From NCBI RefSeq assembly GCF_000770675.1, contig NZ_AVBG01000018.1:1-64000 (forward strand): DNA of 64,000 bases, given 5' to 3'. Position numbers and translations under genes: made by a program. The DNA comes from Pontibacillus chungwhensis BH030062 (GTDB lineage: Bacteria; Bacillota; Bacilli; Bacillales; BH030062). How positions within the stretch are numbered: position 1 is the stretch's first letter; each line of letters starts with the position of its first letter. The notes beneath the pieces were generated by a model. That model worked only from the letters and a program-made list of their open reading frames with translations. It was not told the DNA's origin and ran no database searches. Of this stretch, positions 8,959 through 18,754 are shown piece after piece.

Positions 8959-9657
8959 TTAACCTCCAAACAGGATTGTCTGTACGTTTTGCTCCAGTTG
9001 TTCTACGTCTATTGTCATCTGGGCAATAATGACGAGGGAATTCATAGTTGCGTGCGTAATGATCGGTACGATAATGCGCTTTGTTTTCTCATATAAGTAG
9101 GCAAAGACTAAGCCCATCATGGCATATTTCAGTAAGTGCTCTGGTTCGCCGTGCACGATTCCAAAGATACTGCCAGATACGAGCGCAGAAATGAGGAAGT
9201 TCGTATATTTACGTAATGTTCCGAATAGAATCTTTCGGAATATAATCTCCTCTAAGATCGGTGCCACAATGGCAATGATGAGAATGAAGATCGGTGTTGC
9301 TTTCGCAAGAGCCGATAAGTTTTGCGTGTTCTCTGATATAGGATCAACACCAAAGACAAGAGACTCAATGACAGTAGCTGCGTACTGACTTAGGAAAGCA
9401 AGTAAGATTCCAAGTAGCCCCCACTTGATGTAAGACCCGATACCCATATCGTAATCCTGACGCAGGTCCTTCTGTATATCTGGCTTTAAGAGCCATGTAA
9501 TAATGAGAAGGCCGGCAATAAAGGAAGAGATCGTCCAGGTGATCAGCCAGGTTTGAGGGTTCTCAAGGTCCAGTGAAAGAATGAACTGGCCTACCAACCC
9601 ACCTGATAATTGGACAAGCGTATATGTTAAGATGACATACCAATAGCGCCTTGGCAT
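8959..9657 (-). CDS. ydiL: CPBP intramembrane metalloprotease (YdiL)
   Basis: A membrane-embedded CAAX-prenyl-protease/bacteriocin-processing (CPBP, Abi) family protein. The 232 residues carry about six to seven helices and the catalytic set E136-E137-xxx-R141 (EEIIFRK), H169 (GIVHGEPEH) and a late HATMNS motif, all expected for an active glutamate-type protease. Substrate unknown; related Bacillaceae and streptococcal proteins act in bacteriocin self-immunity or peptide maturation. It lies upstream of ydiK and divergent from groES, as in B. subtilis. Confidence 0.9.
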   Translation of the reverse strand: MPRRYWYVILTYTLVQLSGGLVGQFILSLDLENPQTWLITWTISSFIAGLLIITWLLKPDIQKDLRQDYDMGIGSYIKWGLLGILLAFLSQYAATVIESLVFGVDPISENTQNLSALAKATPIFILIIAIVAPILEEIIFRKILFGTLRKYTNFLISALVSGSIFGIVHGEPEHLLKYAMMGLVFAYLYEKTKRIIVPIITHATMNSLVIIAQMTIDVEQLEQNVQTILFGG

Positions 9658-9822
9658 TCGGCAACGACTCCTTTTGAGAATTTATACCTTTATCTTACGT
9701 ATTGTAACACATTTAAAGAAGTGGAAAGAAACGTTTAAATCGGAAAAGATGAGTCATAATGGGCTGGGGGAGTGAGCGAGTTTCTGTGAGGAAATTTTTA
9801 TGAAGAAATTAAATGTTTTCGC

Positions 9823-9854
9823 TTGCAAAATACCTGGAGATTCATTATTATAAT
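9823..9854 (+). promoter_or_regulatory. groESL vegetative promoter
   Basis: TTGCAA at 9823-9828, a 17-base spacer and TATTAT at 9846-9851 (an overlapping TATAAT at 9849). It lies immediately upstream of CIRCE, as in other HrcA-controlled groESL operons. Confidence 0.75.
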
Positions 9855-9861
9855 AATTGTG

Positions 9862-9888
9862 TTAGCACTCAAGTTAAGAGAGTGCTAA
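9862..9888 (+). promoter_or_regulatory. CIRCE operator (HrcA site)
   Basis: Exact match to the consensus TTAGCACTC-N9-GAGTGCTAA. HrcA bound here represses groESL at normal temperature and releases it on heat stress. Confidence 0.98.
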
Positions 9889-9936
9889 TAAATCAAAACA
9901 AGCATAGTTTTAAACCATTTGAGGAGGGTGTCTGAT

Positions 9937-10221
9937 TTGTTAAAGCCATTAGGTGATCGTATTGTAATTGAGGTAGTACAACAAGAAGAAAAGACCGCGA
10001 GCGGTATTGTTCTTCCTGACTCTGCGAAGGAGAAGCCTCAAGAAGGTAAAGTTGTTGCGGTAGGTTCTGGTCGTGTGACGGATAATGGTGAAAAGGTTGC
10101 ACTAGAGGTAGCCACTAGCGACCACATCATCTTCTCAAAATTTGCTGGTACTGAAGTGAAGTACGAAGGTAAAGAATACTTAATTTTACGTGAGAGTGAC
10201 ATTTTAGCAGTCGTTAACTAA
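9937..10221 (+). CDS. groES: GroES, 10 kDa co-chaperonin
   Basis: GroES forms the heptameric lid of the GroEL folding chamber. The 94-residue protein reads [10 protein letters not shown] from the TTG at 9937, preceded by GAGGAGGGTG eight bases away; B. subtilis groES uses the same TTG-Leu-Lys-Pro start. The mobile loop [20 protein letters not shown] (residues 16-35) and the C-terminal [14 protein letters not shown] are canonical. First gene of the CIRCE-controlled operon, 60 bases before groEL. Confidence 0.98.
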   Translation: MLKPLGDRIVIEVVQQEEKTASGIVLPDSAKEKPQEGKVVAVGSGRVTDNGEKVALEVATSDHIIFSKFAGTEVKYEGKEYLILRESDILAVVN

Positions 10222-10230
10222 TACAATTAA

Positions 10231-11916
<1,686 letters not shown>

Positions 11917-11987
11917 TAACCGCTCAACGCCTTGGTAGATAAGGGCTTTGAATGATTTTCCTAACAAAATACTAACATTATGATATG

Positions 11988-12035
11988 CAAAGAGGCTTCT
12001 CATTAGTTGAATAAACTTTTGAGGAGCCTCTTTTG
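11988..12035 (+). terminator. groESL terminator
   Basis: AGAGGCTTCTCA / TGAGGAGCCTCTTTT hairpin with a T-run, about 70 bases after groEL. Its loop sequence (TTAGTTGAATAAAC) resembles that of other repeat-linked terminators downstream (see 13974, 16273, 23177). Confidence 0.8.
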
Positions 12036-12640
12036 TATTTATTAATCTCGATTATTCTCTAGCTACAAGACGTTTGAGTGTGGGTGTTTCCTTCATATTG
12101 TCACGAAGCGGTGTTTCTATTGTAAATAGGAAGCACCCGAAACATCCCCGAGCTTCTATACAAAGACAATATCAAGAATTCAATTGGTCAATACGCGAAA
12201 CTAGCCCTTAAACATTCTGCCTTGTACTAGAAGCGATGGATTTAAAAAGTATTATGGTAGAAATTCATTAGGCTACCGAAAGACAATGGCACTGATGTAC
12301 AGATGAATGTCTTCTCTAATGGTGGATGCTCTTTATTACCTGAAACTAGGTCAGGTAGTTGATGAAATTCACTGACGCTCCGAAATCTATGCCCTCATAG
12401 ATTATCTAATCTCACGAAATAGCCATCCAATCCTGATCCTTGGGAGGATATTTTATCTAAATAACGAGTAATTAAGTAAGGATTATGTTTGTGGAATACT
12501 CGGTTTTGAGATATTGGACTTAGACAATGCTAAAATAAAGGGACTATACCCTTTTTTGTAGAATAATGGAAGAGTAAGGTTATTACATAATTTTTGAGGT
12601 GCGGAGGTAATTCACTAAGCAAGATAAATTGTAGGGAGGT
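12036..12640. other. long gene-free spacer at the left edge of the island
   Basis: About 600 bp without a credible gene on either strand. It begins with a REP-like unit (around 12060-12157) and continues with non-coding, stop-rich sequence. This is the junction between the conserved groESL block and the accessory genes, so it may hold decayed DNA from past insertion events. Confidence 0.55.
12129..12156 (+). repeat. REP-like hairpin unit 1
   Basis: GGAAGC...ATCCCCGAGCTTC; degenerate copy of the AGGAAGC-N-ACCGTCCCC-GCGCTTC unit. The upstream ~70 bases (ACAAGACGTTT..., AAGCGGT..., TGTAAATAGG) also resemble those upstream of the copy at 16517. Confidence 0.7.
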
Positions 12641-12648
12641 GGGGGCTT

Positions 12649-13926
12649 TTGATTCTTCATGAAGGAATCTCAGAAGAGTTTTTGGATGAATTTTTTTCAC
12701 ATGTTGAAGATGATGTATTAAATAGACGCGAGAGCTATAAGGTTGAATTTAAAGAAACATTTGAGTGGAACGATAAAAAAGTTAAATCTAAGTACCTCAG
12801 AACTATGGCTTCATTCGCTAACAATAATGGAGGCTTATTAATATTTGGTGTAAGTGATTCACCGCGTACTATAGTAGGAGTTAGAAATTTTGAATCAATA
12901 GACGATGCAGATATTAGTAATGGGATAAATGATAATTTTAATCAGCAGATAAAGTTTACAAGAAGAACTTATGAAACAAGCGGAAAGACTTTAGGGATTA
13001 TACAAATTTTTGAATCAGCTTATAAACCTGTCGTTTGCATCAAGGACAGCCATTCAATGAAGGAAAATGATGTTTATTATAGATATAATTCAAAATCAGC
13101 AAAAATCGGAGCGGGTGAACTAAGACAAATAATAGATGAAAGAGTTAAAAGCGAAAGAGAGAAGTGGATAACTCTTCTTAATAATATAGCAGAGGTTGGA
13201 ATAGACAAAGTAGGCTTTATGAATCTTGATGATGGTGAAATTCAATTTACCGGTAATAAGGTTCTAATAGATGAAGAGTTATTGTCTGAATTAAAAATAG
13301 TTGATGAGTATTCTTTAGAGAAAGGTGGAGCACCAGCTTTAAAGTTAAAAGGTGAAATTGACTCAAGTGCACAAATAATAAAACAGCCCTATGTAATTCA
13401 AACTGAGGATATATTTAAAGCTTTTTTAAACTTAACTGATATAGCTGACCCAATCCAATTTATTAAAACGATTGTATATGGGAGAACAGATACTTTTCCA
13501 ATTTGGTTCTTAATAAGTAAGCTAGGGAGTACAAAAAAAGCGGTAAAAAAACGACTAGACCAACTTAGGTCTCATACGATTGGATATAAGATGATGCTGC
13601 AGCGAGTAGAAGAGGACAATACAGCTCGGAAATATAAGGGGAAGTATAGTCTTACTACGGGTTCCCGTGCTCACTTACGAAGCGATGTTTTGGAAAAATT
13701 CTATAATAAGCAAGAAATTAATTATTATGATGAAGAGGAAGCAAGAACACTTCTTGAAGCTTTATCTAATATAAATCCAAATAATATTGAATTTGAGCAA
13801 GTGCAAGAATCACTAGTTAATATTTTTAATAAGACTTACCCTTTTAAGAAGTCTGCATATAATTATCTATTTCGCTATACTCTAACATTAATTGACTACT
13901 TGTATTTTTCAGAGAGAGTAAAATAA
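12649..13926 (+). CDS. AlbA_2 (Schlafen-type) domain protein
   Basis: A 425-residue protein with an N-terminal AlbA_2 domain (about residues 25-155), recognised from YKVEFKETFEW followed by the NNNGGLLIFGVSD loop and the later YYRYNSKSAKI block. This domain is a putative nucleic-acid-binding or nuclease-like fold shared with Schlafen proteins and many regulators. The remaining 270 residues are charged and match no family I know; there are no membrane segments. The TTG start at 12649 follows GGGAGGTGGGGG. It stands alone, with its own terminator, as first gene of the accessory island. A role in phage defence is possible from context only. Confidence 0.8.
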   Translation: MILHEGISEEFLDEFFSHVEDDVLNRRESYKVEFKETFEWNDKKVKSKYLRTMASFANNNGGLLIFGVSDSPRTIVGVRNFESIDDADISNGINDNFNQQIKFTRRTYETSGKTLGIIQIFESAYKPVVCIKDSHSMKENDVYYRYNSKSAKIGAGELRQIIDERVKSEREKWITLLNNIAEVGIDKVGFMNLDDGEIQFTGNKVLIDEELLSELKIVDEYSLEKGGAPALKLKGEIDSSAQIIKQPYVIQTEDIFKAFLNLTDIADPIQFIKTIVYGRTDTFPIWFLISKLGSTKKAVKKRLDQLRSHTIGYKMMLQRVEEDNTARKYKGKYSLTTGSRAHLRSDVLEKFYNKQEINYYDEEEARTLLEALSNINPNNIEFEQVQESLVNIFNKTYPFKKSAYNYLFRYTLTLIDYLYFSERVK

Positions 13927-13973
13927 CCTCTATATTCAAGAAAAGGGAGCGTTAGTTGAATAAACCGAATATA

Positions 13974-14010
13974 AAAGAAGAGATCCATTTTTATGTAATC
14001 TCCTCTTTTT
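13974..14010 (+). terminator. terminator of the AlbA_2 gene
   Basis: AAAAGAAGAGAT / ATCTCCTCTTTTT hairpin with a T-run, 50 bases after the stop codon. Confidence 0.75.
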
Positions 14011-14069
14011 GTTAGCAATATTAACACTAGTTCCCGTGCTTCTTTTTTAGTTGGATTTATTTTTTTGAA

Positions 14070-14096
14070 GAAGCGCTAGAACCGTCCCCGCGCTTC
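14070..14096 (+). repeat. REP-like hairpin unit 2
   Basis: GAAGCGC-TAGAACCGTCCCC-GCGCTTC: a seven-base-pair stem around the conserved ACCGTCCCC loop. Confidence 0.85.
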
Positions 14097-14417
14097 ATGC
14101 ACGATCAAATAATATTTCTGTATTAGGGAAGGTATATAAGGTAACCTGTTGCTTTGTAAAGTGTTATTGAATAGTTTTATTTCAAATAGTAATATGAATA
14201 TGATTAGAAACTTTCATTTTCTTCATTATATAACCTTGATAATAAAATTTTCTTGGGAAAGGTACATCGTCCCTTTGCTTCTCGAATTAGGGACAGTGAA
14301 CCTTTCCCCGTGCCCCTTACAGTACTGGGGCATGCATTTTATAGCGAAGCAAAATGCTAACATTTTTATTATTATCTAATTTACTAGGTAATATGTTACT
14401 AAAGAGGGTGGCAGCGA

Positions 14418-15011
14418 TTGAAGAAGTTAAAAGATCAGGATATCCGAAAAATACTATTTAATTATTTGCATGAAAAGCATTCTGATGATAGTCGTATTAT
14501 CAATGAACTGGGTGTACTACATGGGCAGTCAAGGGTTGATGTTGCAGTTGTAAACGGAAATTTACACGGTTATGAAATTAAGAGCGAGAGCGATACGCTA
14601 GATAGATTAATCTCACAAATGGAAGACTATAATAAAGTTTTTGACACTGTTACTCTAGTAATTCAGCGAACTCATTTAAACAAAATTCGAGGTATTATTC
14701 CAAAGTGGTGGGGCATTAAGCTAGTTACTTATTTTAATAATAAATATCATTTAAGGACTATTAGAAAAGGTAAACAAAACCCTTCATTAAGTACAGAATC
14801 TATTTGTTATTTTTTGTGGAGGGAAGAAGCTTTAGATATATTAAAAAATAAAGGCTTGCAAAAGGGTTATCTTAGCAAGCCTAGAGAAGAAATATATATA
14901 AAGTTATGTGAGTCTTTAGATGATAAGGAGTTAAAAGATATTATTTGTCAGAAGCTAAAACACCGGGAGAATTGGCGAACTGTTGAAAAACTAGCGTTAA
15001 GTGATGATTAG
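14418..15011 (+). CDS. sce7726 family protein, nuclease-like
   Basis: A 197-residue protein of the sce7726 family, which is typically found beside sce7725 or T4-beta-like proteins. Visible are E30, D41 (SRVDVAVVNG) and E53-x-K55 (GYEIKSESDTLDRL), the spacing of a PD-(D/E)XK nuclease core, so a DNA-cleaving or binding role is plausible but untested. There is no membrane segment. TTG start behind GAGGGTGG. Its last 71 bases overlap the 3' end of the oppositely oriented beta-family gene, an unusual tail-to-tail arrangement. Low GC, like the rest of the island. Confidence 0.82.
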   Translation: MKKLKDQDIRKILFNYLHEKHSDDSRIINELGVLHGQSRVDVAVVNGNLHGYEIKSESDTLDRLISQMEDYNKVFDTVTLVIQRTHLNKIRGIIPKWWGIKLVTYFNNKYHLRTIRKGKQNPSLSTESICYFLWREEALDILKNKGLQKGYLSKPREEIYIKLCESLDDKELKDIICQKLKHRENWRTVEKLALSDD

Positions 15012-16038
15012 TACCTATTTTCCTCCAGGTCTTAGCGTTCCCAGTGGAAGTATTTCCTAGAGCGCATTCGTGAATATATTTATCACCATAAGAAAAATTT
15101 TCACCTGAGAATTGAGGTGACTTAATTACTCTTTCGCAAAGTGTTTTTGCTTGTCCCCATTTCCCATGCTTTGGGCTTCTGACAGAAAAACCTCTAAAAA
15201 TTAAAAATTCACTTTTGGATGTATATCTAATACTAGCCGCCATTTGAATAACTCTAGGATCTATTTGATTATAATTTGGATTTTGGATGATGTAATCTCC
15301 GAATGTAGGGTATCTTGGTAGCGAAGCTTTTAGTAGTTTATTATAAATTGACCATTCAATTCTTGGAATAGATCCATCCGTCCCAGTGCTGATTGCTGAG
15401 AGGTTATCAGGCATTGAGGTAGCAATAAAAATAAGATTTCTCCAACTATTAATGTCAGGAATTGATTGAAGAGAACCGAGGACTAACTTACTTGTTCTTT
15501 TTTCATGCTTAGGTTCAATAAATTCATAATCTATAATTAAGTCTATTTCATTAGTATCACACGGAAACCCTCTGGTTGTTAAAAGCAAGTCCTCAATTTC
15601 ATCGAAATCTTCATCTCTAAGTCTTAAACAGACACCAGTTTTATATTCATTAATAATCTCATGGATGGCACTTTGATAATTTTCTCCTCTAGAAGGACTA
15701 GTAACCGGAATGGCTTTTATATTAATGCCCTCCAAATGATCGAAAATAAATTTTAATGGATGTGTACCACTTTCCATTGTTTCTTCATCATCTAAACAAA
15801 TTTGCAAAGCATCAATGTATAGAGTATTTTCATTCCAACATTCTTCAATTTGTTTTGCGAAATTAGATAAATGTTGGTCTATTGATTTCTTAAATTCTTC
15901 TTTATCAAAGTCCCAATCAATAGGTGGTATCTCAATAATAGGTGAAATATTATCTTTGATATTTTTCTCTAGTTCTTTTATTGCGGATTGTTCCCCCCTT
16001 TTCCATCTAATTACAGGAACATATTCTGATTTTTGCAT
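14941..16038 (-). CDS. beta family protein (phage T4 beta-like)
   Basis: A 365-residue protein with the start EYVPVIRWKRGEQSAIKEL and ISPIIEIPP typical of the beta-protein family (named after a phage T4 protein). Such proteins recur next to sce7726-type genes in bacterial genomes. The molecular function is unknown. Other blocks seen: ICLRLRDEDF-like segment near residue 140, DLIIDYEFIEP near 165, and a C-terminal half rich in aromatic residues. No signal peptide or membrane helix. The ATG has an ideal AGGAGGAGTAAC ribosome site. Convergent and overlapping with the sce7726 gene by 71 bp, so the two probably act together but are transcribed from opposite promoters. Confidence 0.82.
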   Translation of the reverse strand: MQKSEYVPVIRWKRGEQSAIKELEKNIKDNISPIIEIPPIDWDFDKEEFKKSIDQHLSNFAKQIEECWNENTLYIDALQICLDDEETMESGTHPLKFIFDHLEGINIKAIPVTSPSRGENYQSAIHEIINEYKTGVCLRLRDEDFDEIEDLLLTTRGFPCDTNEIDLIIDYEFIEPKHEKRTSKLVLGSLQSIPDINSWRNLIFIATSMPDNLSAISTGTDGSIPRIEWSIYNKLLKASLPRYPTFGDYIIQNPNYNQIDPRVIQMAASIRYTSKSEFLIFRGFSVRSPKHGKWGQAKTLCERVIKSPQFSGENFSYGDKYIHECALGNTSTGNAKTWRKIGTNHHLTLVFQQFANSPGVLASDK

Positions 16039-16213
16039 GTTACTCCTCCTATTCTATATTGTAATCACTAGTGTATACGTTTATATTTGGAAAAAGTTTC
16101 AAAAAGTAATAATAGATTTTCTAGTGCTTACTGAAAATCCATTAGAAAATATTTCATCGGTACAGGATTTGATGGCCGTCTACCAAAGTGGGCAAGAAGT
16201 GTAGGTTTAAGAA

Positions 16214-16242
16214 GGAAGCGCCGGGACGGTTCTTGTGCTTCC
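16214..16242 (-). repeat. REP-like hairpin unit 3 (inverted orientation)
   Basis: GGAAGCGC-CGGGACGGTTCTT-GTGCTTCC; the loop is the reverse complement of the ACCGTCCC loop, so this unit faces the one at 16517. Confidence 0.8.
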
Positions 16243-16272
16243 TCTAAATTTCTGACAATATGAGTGATAGAA

Positions 16273-16317
16273 GAGGGTTCTCAATAGTTGGGCAAGCTAT
16301 TCAGAACCCTTTTTTTC
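16273..16317. terminator. terminator-like hairpin within the repeat element
   Basis: AGGGTTCTCAATAG / CTATTCAGAACCCT then TTTTTTT. No + strand gene ends just before it, so it appears to travel with the repeat rather than serve a gene. Confidence 0.65.
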
Positions 16318-16368
16318 TTTCCTATTCGAATTAGAATGAGCTATTTAGTTACAAGGTGGAGTTGAAAG

Positions 16369-16433
16369 TACCACGGGGGACTGGTCCCTTGACACATGAT
16401 TAGAAGTGCCAGTGAACCCGTCCCCGTGGTATT
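16369..16433. repeat. long imperfect palindrome of the GGGGAC type
   Basis: TACCACGGGGGACTGG... at the left pairs with ...ACCCGTCCCCGTGGTA at the right across about 30 bases. It shares GTCCCCG with the REP-like units but has different stem ends. Confidence 0.65.
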
Positions 16434-16516
16434 TTTTCGTTATATCTACTAGATATAAAACGTTTCCGTGTGAGGTATTTTTCATATTTTCAATAAGCGG
16501 TTGTTTTTTGTGAATA

Positions 16517-16545
16517 GGAAGCGATAGAACCTTCCCTGCGCTTCT
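16517..16545 (+). repeat. REP-like hairpin unit 4
   Basis: GGAAGCG-ATAGAACCTTCCCT-GCGCTTC; preceded by TTTTGTGAATA as in the other right-hand units. Confidence 0.8.
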
Positions 16546-16684
16546 TGGACTATTTTCTTTGGTTAGTTCTAGTATTTGTCGTACAATAAATGTATCTAAT
16601 ATTTGGAAATAACAACTAATAGTGAAGAAGTTGTGGCAAGTAAAAAAAGAAAGAGATAGTGAAAAGCAATTATGGAGGGGTATC

Positions 16685-17974
16685 ATGAGTCAACTAACAC
16701 AAATTTTCGATAATCTGTTTGCTACTGAAGTATTATCAAAAGATTATATGCAAAAGTCTTTTTATTCCAAATTCGAGAAATTAGCGGAAAGCGGTGAGTT
16801 AGAAAGTGTAAGACCTCAAGTTTATAAATTGAGGAGTTTGTTTGGTAAAGAAGGGGAGATGTTTTCTACGCACATTGGTACTCATCCCGACTTCTTAGAT
16901 ATGGAAAAGCTTCCGTCCCATCAATACATTTGCTCTGTCTTTTTAGACATTTCTGGTTCAACTAAATTAGGGCTTAAGTTTCCATTAGAAAAAGTAAGGC
17001 TATATAAGAATGCAATTTTAACTACTGCCTCAGAAATATTTCAAGCATTTGACGGTCACATCCATAGGTTACAAGGTGATGCAGTTTTTGCATTTTTTGG
17101 TCATCAGCAGATGCAAAAAAGTGATGCAATAATTAATGCTTTAAATGCTTCAGCAGTTATGCAAGCATATAATAAAAATTCTCTATCGGGTTTTTTTGAA
17201 GAGAATGATTTGCCACCCTTGAAGATTCGAATAGGAATAGATATTGGGGACGATAATCAGGTGTTGTGGTCAACGTATGGTTTAGATGGTGCTGGTGAGG
17301 TAACTACAACTAGCTTACATACGGACTTAGCAGCAAAATTGCAGAATAAGGCACCAAAAAACCAGATACTACTTGGAGAAAATATTTTCAAATACTTAGA
17401 TTTGCCTGATGAGTTTTTGAAAGACAAAGTGATTCAACAAGATGGACAAGATGTTACGAAGAGATATATTTTGGAAGATTCTAGACTAAATACTTATTAT
17501 AAAATGAAGATATTTAAATGGGAAACGTATCTTAAAACGTTTAATTCCTATTATAATGATAGTAAATTATCTTTCAGTGCTCCTGACGACTTCGAAATAA
17601 TCTGTAAGTATGGTGAAGAAAATGGTCCTGTAAATGATTACAAACAAAACTCTTATGCTATAAAAAAAGAATTATATGCAGGATTTCAATTAGTACTGAA
17701 AGGTAACTTAAAGTTCATAAAACCTAGTAAAATTAAATGGAAAGTCATTAATCGAGGTTATGAGGCAACTAAAGCAAATGTATTAGAATACTATGTTGAT
17801 GAATATGAAGATCAATACACATGTTATAGACCTATTGGTTTCAATGTCCATCACTTAATGGAATGTAGGCTTTATAATTCACATGGAAGTCTTATAGGAA
17901 GAAGTCAATTCGGTATATATGTTAATGATGACAAGAATAGTATGAAAATAATAGGGGTAAAGGAGAAAGCTTAG
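16685..17974 (+). CDS. pycC: Pycsar nucleotide cyclase (PycC)
   Basis: A 429-residue class III-type nucleotide cyclase of the Pycsar anti-phage systems, in which a pyrimidine cyclase makes cCMP or cUMP after infection and activates a partner effector. The catalytic domain (about 80-240) shows metal-binding D88 in VFLDISGST and D132 in RLQGDAVFAFFG, plus IRIGIDIG near 181 and GEVTTTSLHTDLAAKLQ near 204. The C-terminal ~125 residues look like the AGS-C sensor domain (KWKVINRGYEA, ECRLYNSHGSLIGRSQ). Start chosen at ATG 16685, four bases after GGAGGGG. It is followed after one base by the membrane effector, fixing the Pycsar assignment. Whether it makes cCMP or cUMP cannot be told by eye. Confidence 0.9.
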   Translation: MSQLTQIFDNLFATEVLSKDYMQKSFYSKFEKLAESGELESVRPQVYKLRSLFGKEGEMFSTHIGTHPDFLDMEKLPSHQYICSVFLDISGSTKLGLKFPLEKVRLYKNAILTTASEIFQAFDGHIHRLQGDAVFAFFGHQQMQKSDAIINALNASAVMQAYNKNSLSGFFEENDLPPLKIRIGIDIGDDNQVLWSTYGLDGAGEVTTTSLHTDLAAKLQNKAPKNQILLGENIFKYLDLPDEFLKDKVIQQDGQDVTKRYILEDSRLNTYYKMKIFKWETYLKTFNSYYNDSKLSFSAPDDFEIICKYGEENGPVNDYKQNSYAIKKELYAGFQLVLKGNLKFIKPSKIKWKVINRGYEATKANVLEYYVDEYEDQYTCYRPIGFNVHHLMECRLYNSHGSLIGRSQFGIYVNDDKNSMKIIGVKEKA

Positions 17975-17975
17975 A

Positions 17976-18455
17976 ATGGATAAGGTTGATTTTGCAAAAC
18001 ATCATAATACTTACATCAGTGATTATATAAAATTTGCTGATGCTAAGTCTCTTGCCATTGTCACAATTAATGGTCTTATTATTAGGGTTCTATTTACTAA
18101 TATAGGTAATATTTCATTAATGCCAGTATATATATCAACTTTAATATCATGTGGCTTATTAATATTGGGGGTTATTTTTGCGGCGAGGGTAATCCTCCCT
18201 AGAACTTCTAACAAAAATGAAAAAGGTTTAATATTTTGGGGGAATGTTAGTTCATGGGAAAAGGATGCTTATGTTAATGAAGTAATAGAAATCCACGAGA
18301 AGAACCTGTTACAAAAGCTAATAGAACAAAACTATTTTCTTGCTAAGACAGCAACAAGTAAATATAATGTTTTACGCCAAGCATTTATTATAACTTTTAT
18401 TGGTTTATCTGGCCTAGTGGTTTCTGGAGTGTTATGGTTAGTATTAAATTGCTAG
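17976..18455 (+). CDS. pycTM: Pycsar transmembrane effector (PycTM, DUF5706)
   Basis: The 159-residue membrane effector of the Pycsar pair. Helices are visible at about 23-41, 51-73 and 136-157; between them lies the conserved ILPR...GLIFWGNVSSW region (72-94) typical of the Pycsar_effector/DUF5706 family, followed by a helical cytosolic arm. Known relatives are activated by cyclic pyrimidine nucleotides, damage the inner membrane and stop phage spread by killing or arresting the cell. The ATG lies two bases after the pycC stop codon with AAAGGAGAAAG inside pycC, so the two are co-translated. Confidence 0.9.
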   Translation: MDKVDFAKHHNTYISDYIKFADAKSLAIVTINGLIIRVLFTNIGNISLMPVYISTLISCGLLILGVIFAARVILPRTSNKNEKGLIFWGNVSSWEKDAYVNEVIEIHEKNLLQKLIEQNYFLAKTATSKYNVLRQAFIITFIGLSGLVVSGVLWLVLNC

Positions 18456-18515
18456 TATTTTATTAAAAGAGATTTTATAAATATTTACTGTTATCTTGAA
18501 AACAAGTTTTCCGGC

Positions 18516-18544
18516 GGAAGCACGGGGACGGTTCCTGTGCTTCC
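18516..18544 (-). repeat. REP-like hairpin unit 5 (inverted orientation)
   Basis: GGAAGCAC-GGGGACGGTTCCT-GTGCTTCC, eight-base-pair stem; followed by CTCTAAAGTTCTAACAATAT, nearly the same text as after the unit at 16214. Confidence 0.88.
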
Positions 18545-18637
18545 TCTAAAGTTCTAACAATATGAGAACTCTCTTTTTTTTACTATTAGACTTATGTTGG
18601 ATTTTTTAGTTACAAGTTGGAGTCGCTTTTGTAAATA

Positions 18638-18666
18638 GGAAGCACTCGAACCGTCCCCGCGCTTCT
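18638..18666 (+). repeat. REP-like hairpin unit 6
   Basis: GGAAGCACTCGAACCGTCCCC followed by GCGCTTC; preceded by TAGTTACAAG and TTTTGTAAATA, as for other right-hand units. Confidence 0.85.
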
Positions 18667-18710
18667 ACAAAAGCCCATAGAATATCATGCTATGATTTAT
18701 TGAATTTACC

Positions 18711-18754
18711 TTGGTGCCTGTCCCTCTGCGTTAGCGTAGTGGGGGCAGGCACGT
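18711..18754. repeat. GTGCCTGTCCC hairpin
   Basis: GGTGCCTGTCCC pairs with GGGGCAGGCAC around an 18-base inner region (CTGCG/CGTAG). Related in style to the GGGACAGGT-type arms at 14267 and at the ends of the 360-bp repeats. Confidence 0.65.

Larger units (their letters stand above)
13927..14417. other. repeat-filled spacer
   Basis: About 490 bp with no gene I can support. It holds the terminator at 13974, a REP-like hairpin at 14070, and at 14267-14337 a second hairpin group with GTCCC...AGGGAC and GTGCCCC...GGGGCAT arms. Confidence 0.6.
16039..16684. other. spacer with inverted repeat units between beta gene and pycC
   Basis: Holds the divergent promoters of the beta gene and pycC, a left REP-like hairpin (16214), an orphan terminator-like hairpin (16273), a GGGGAC/GTCCCC palindrome (16369) and a right REP-like hairpin (16517). 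No gene was found. Confidence 0.6.

Noticed and set aside
12240-12303. Short translated stretch FKKYYGRNSLGYRKTMALMY, faintly like the start of an IS3-type OrfB
   Set aside because: Only about 20 residues, no further transposase motifs and no terminal repeats; likely chance or too decayed to call.
14149-14379. ORF of 76 codons in the spacer before the sce7726 gene
   Set aside because: No ribosome site, Phe/Ile-rich by base composition, and it runs through a hairpin repeat (14267-14337).
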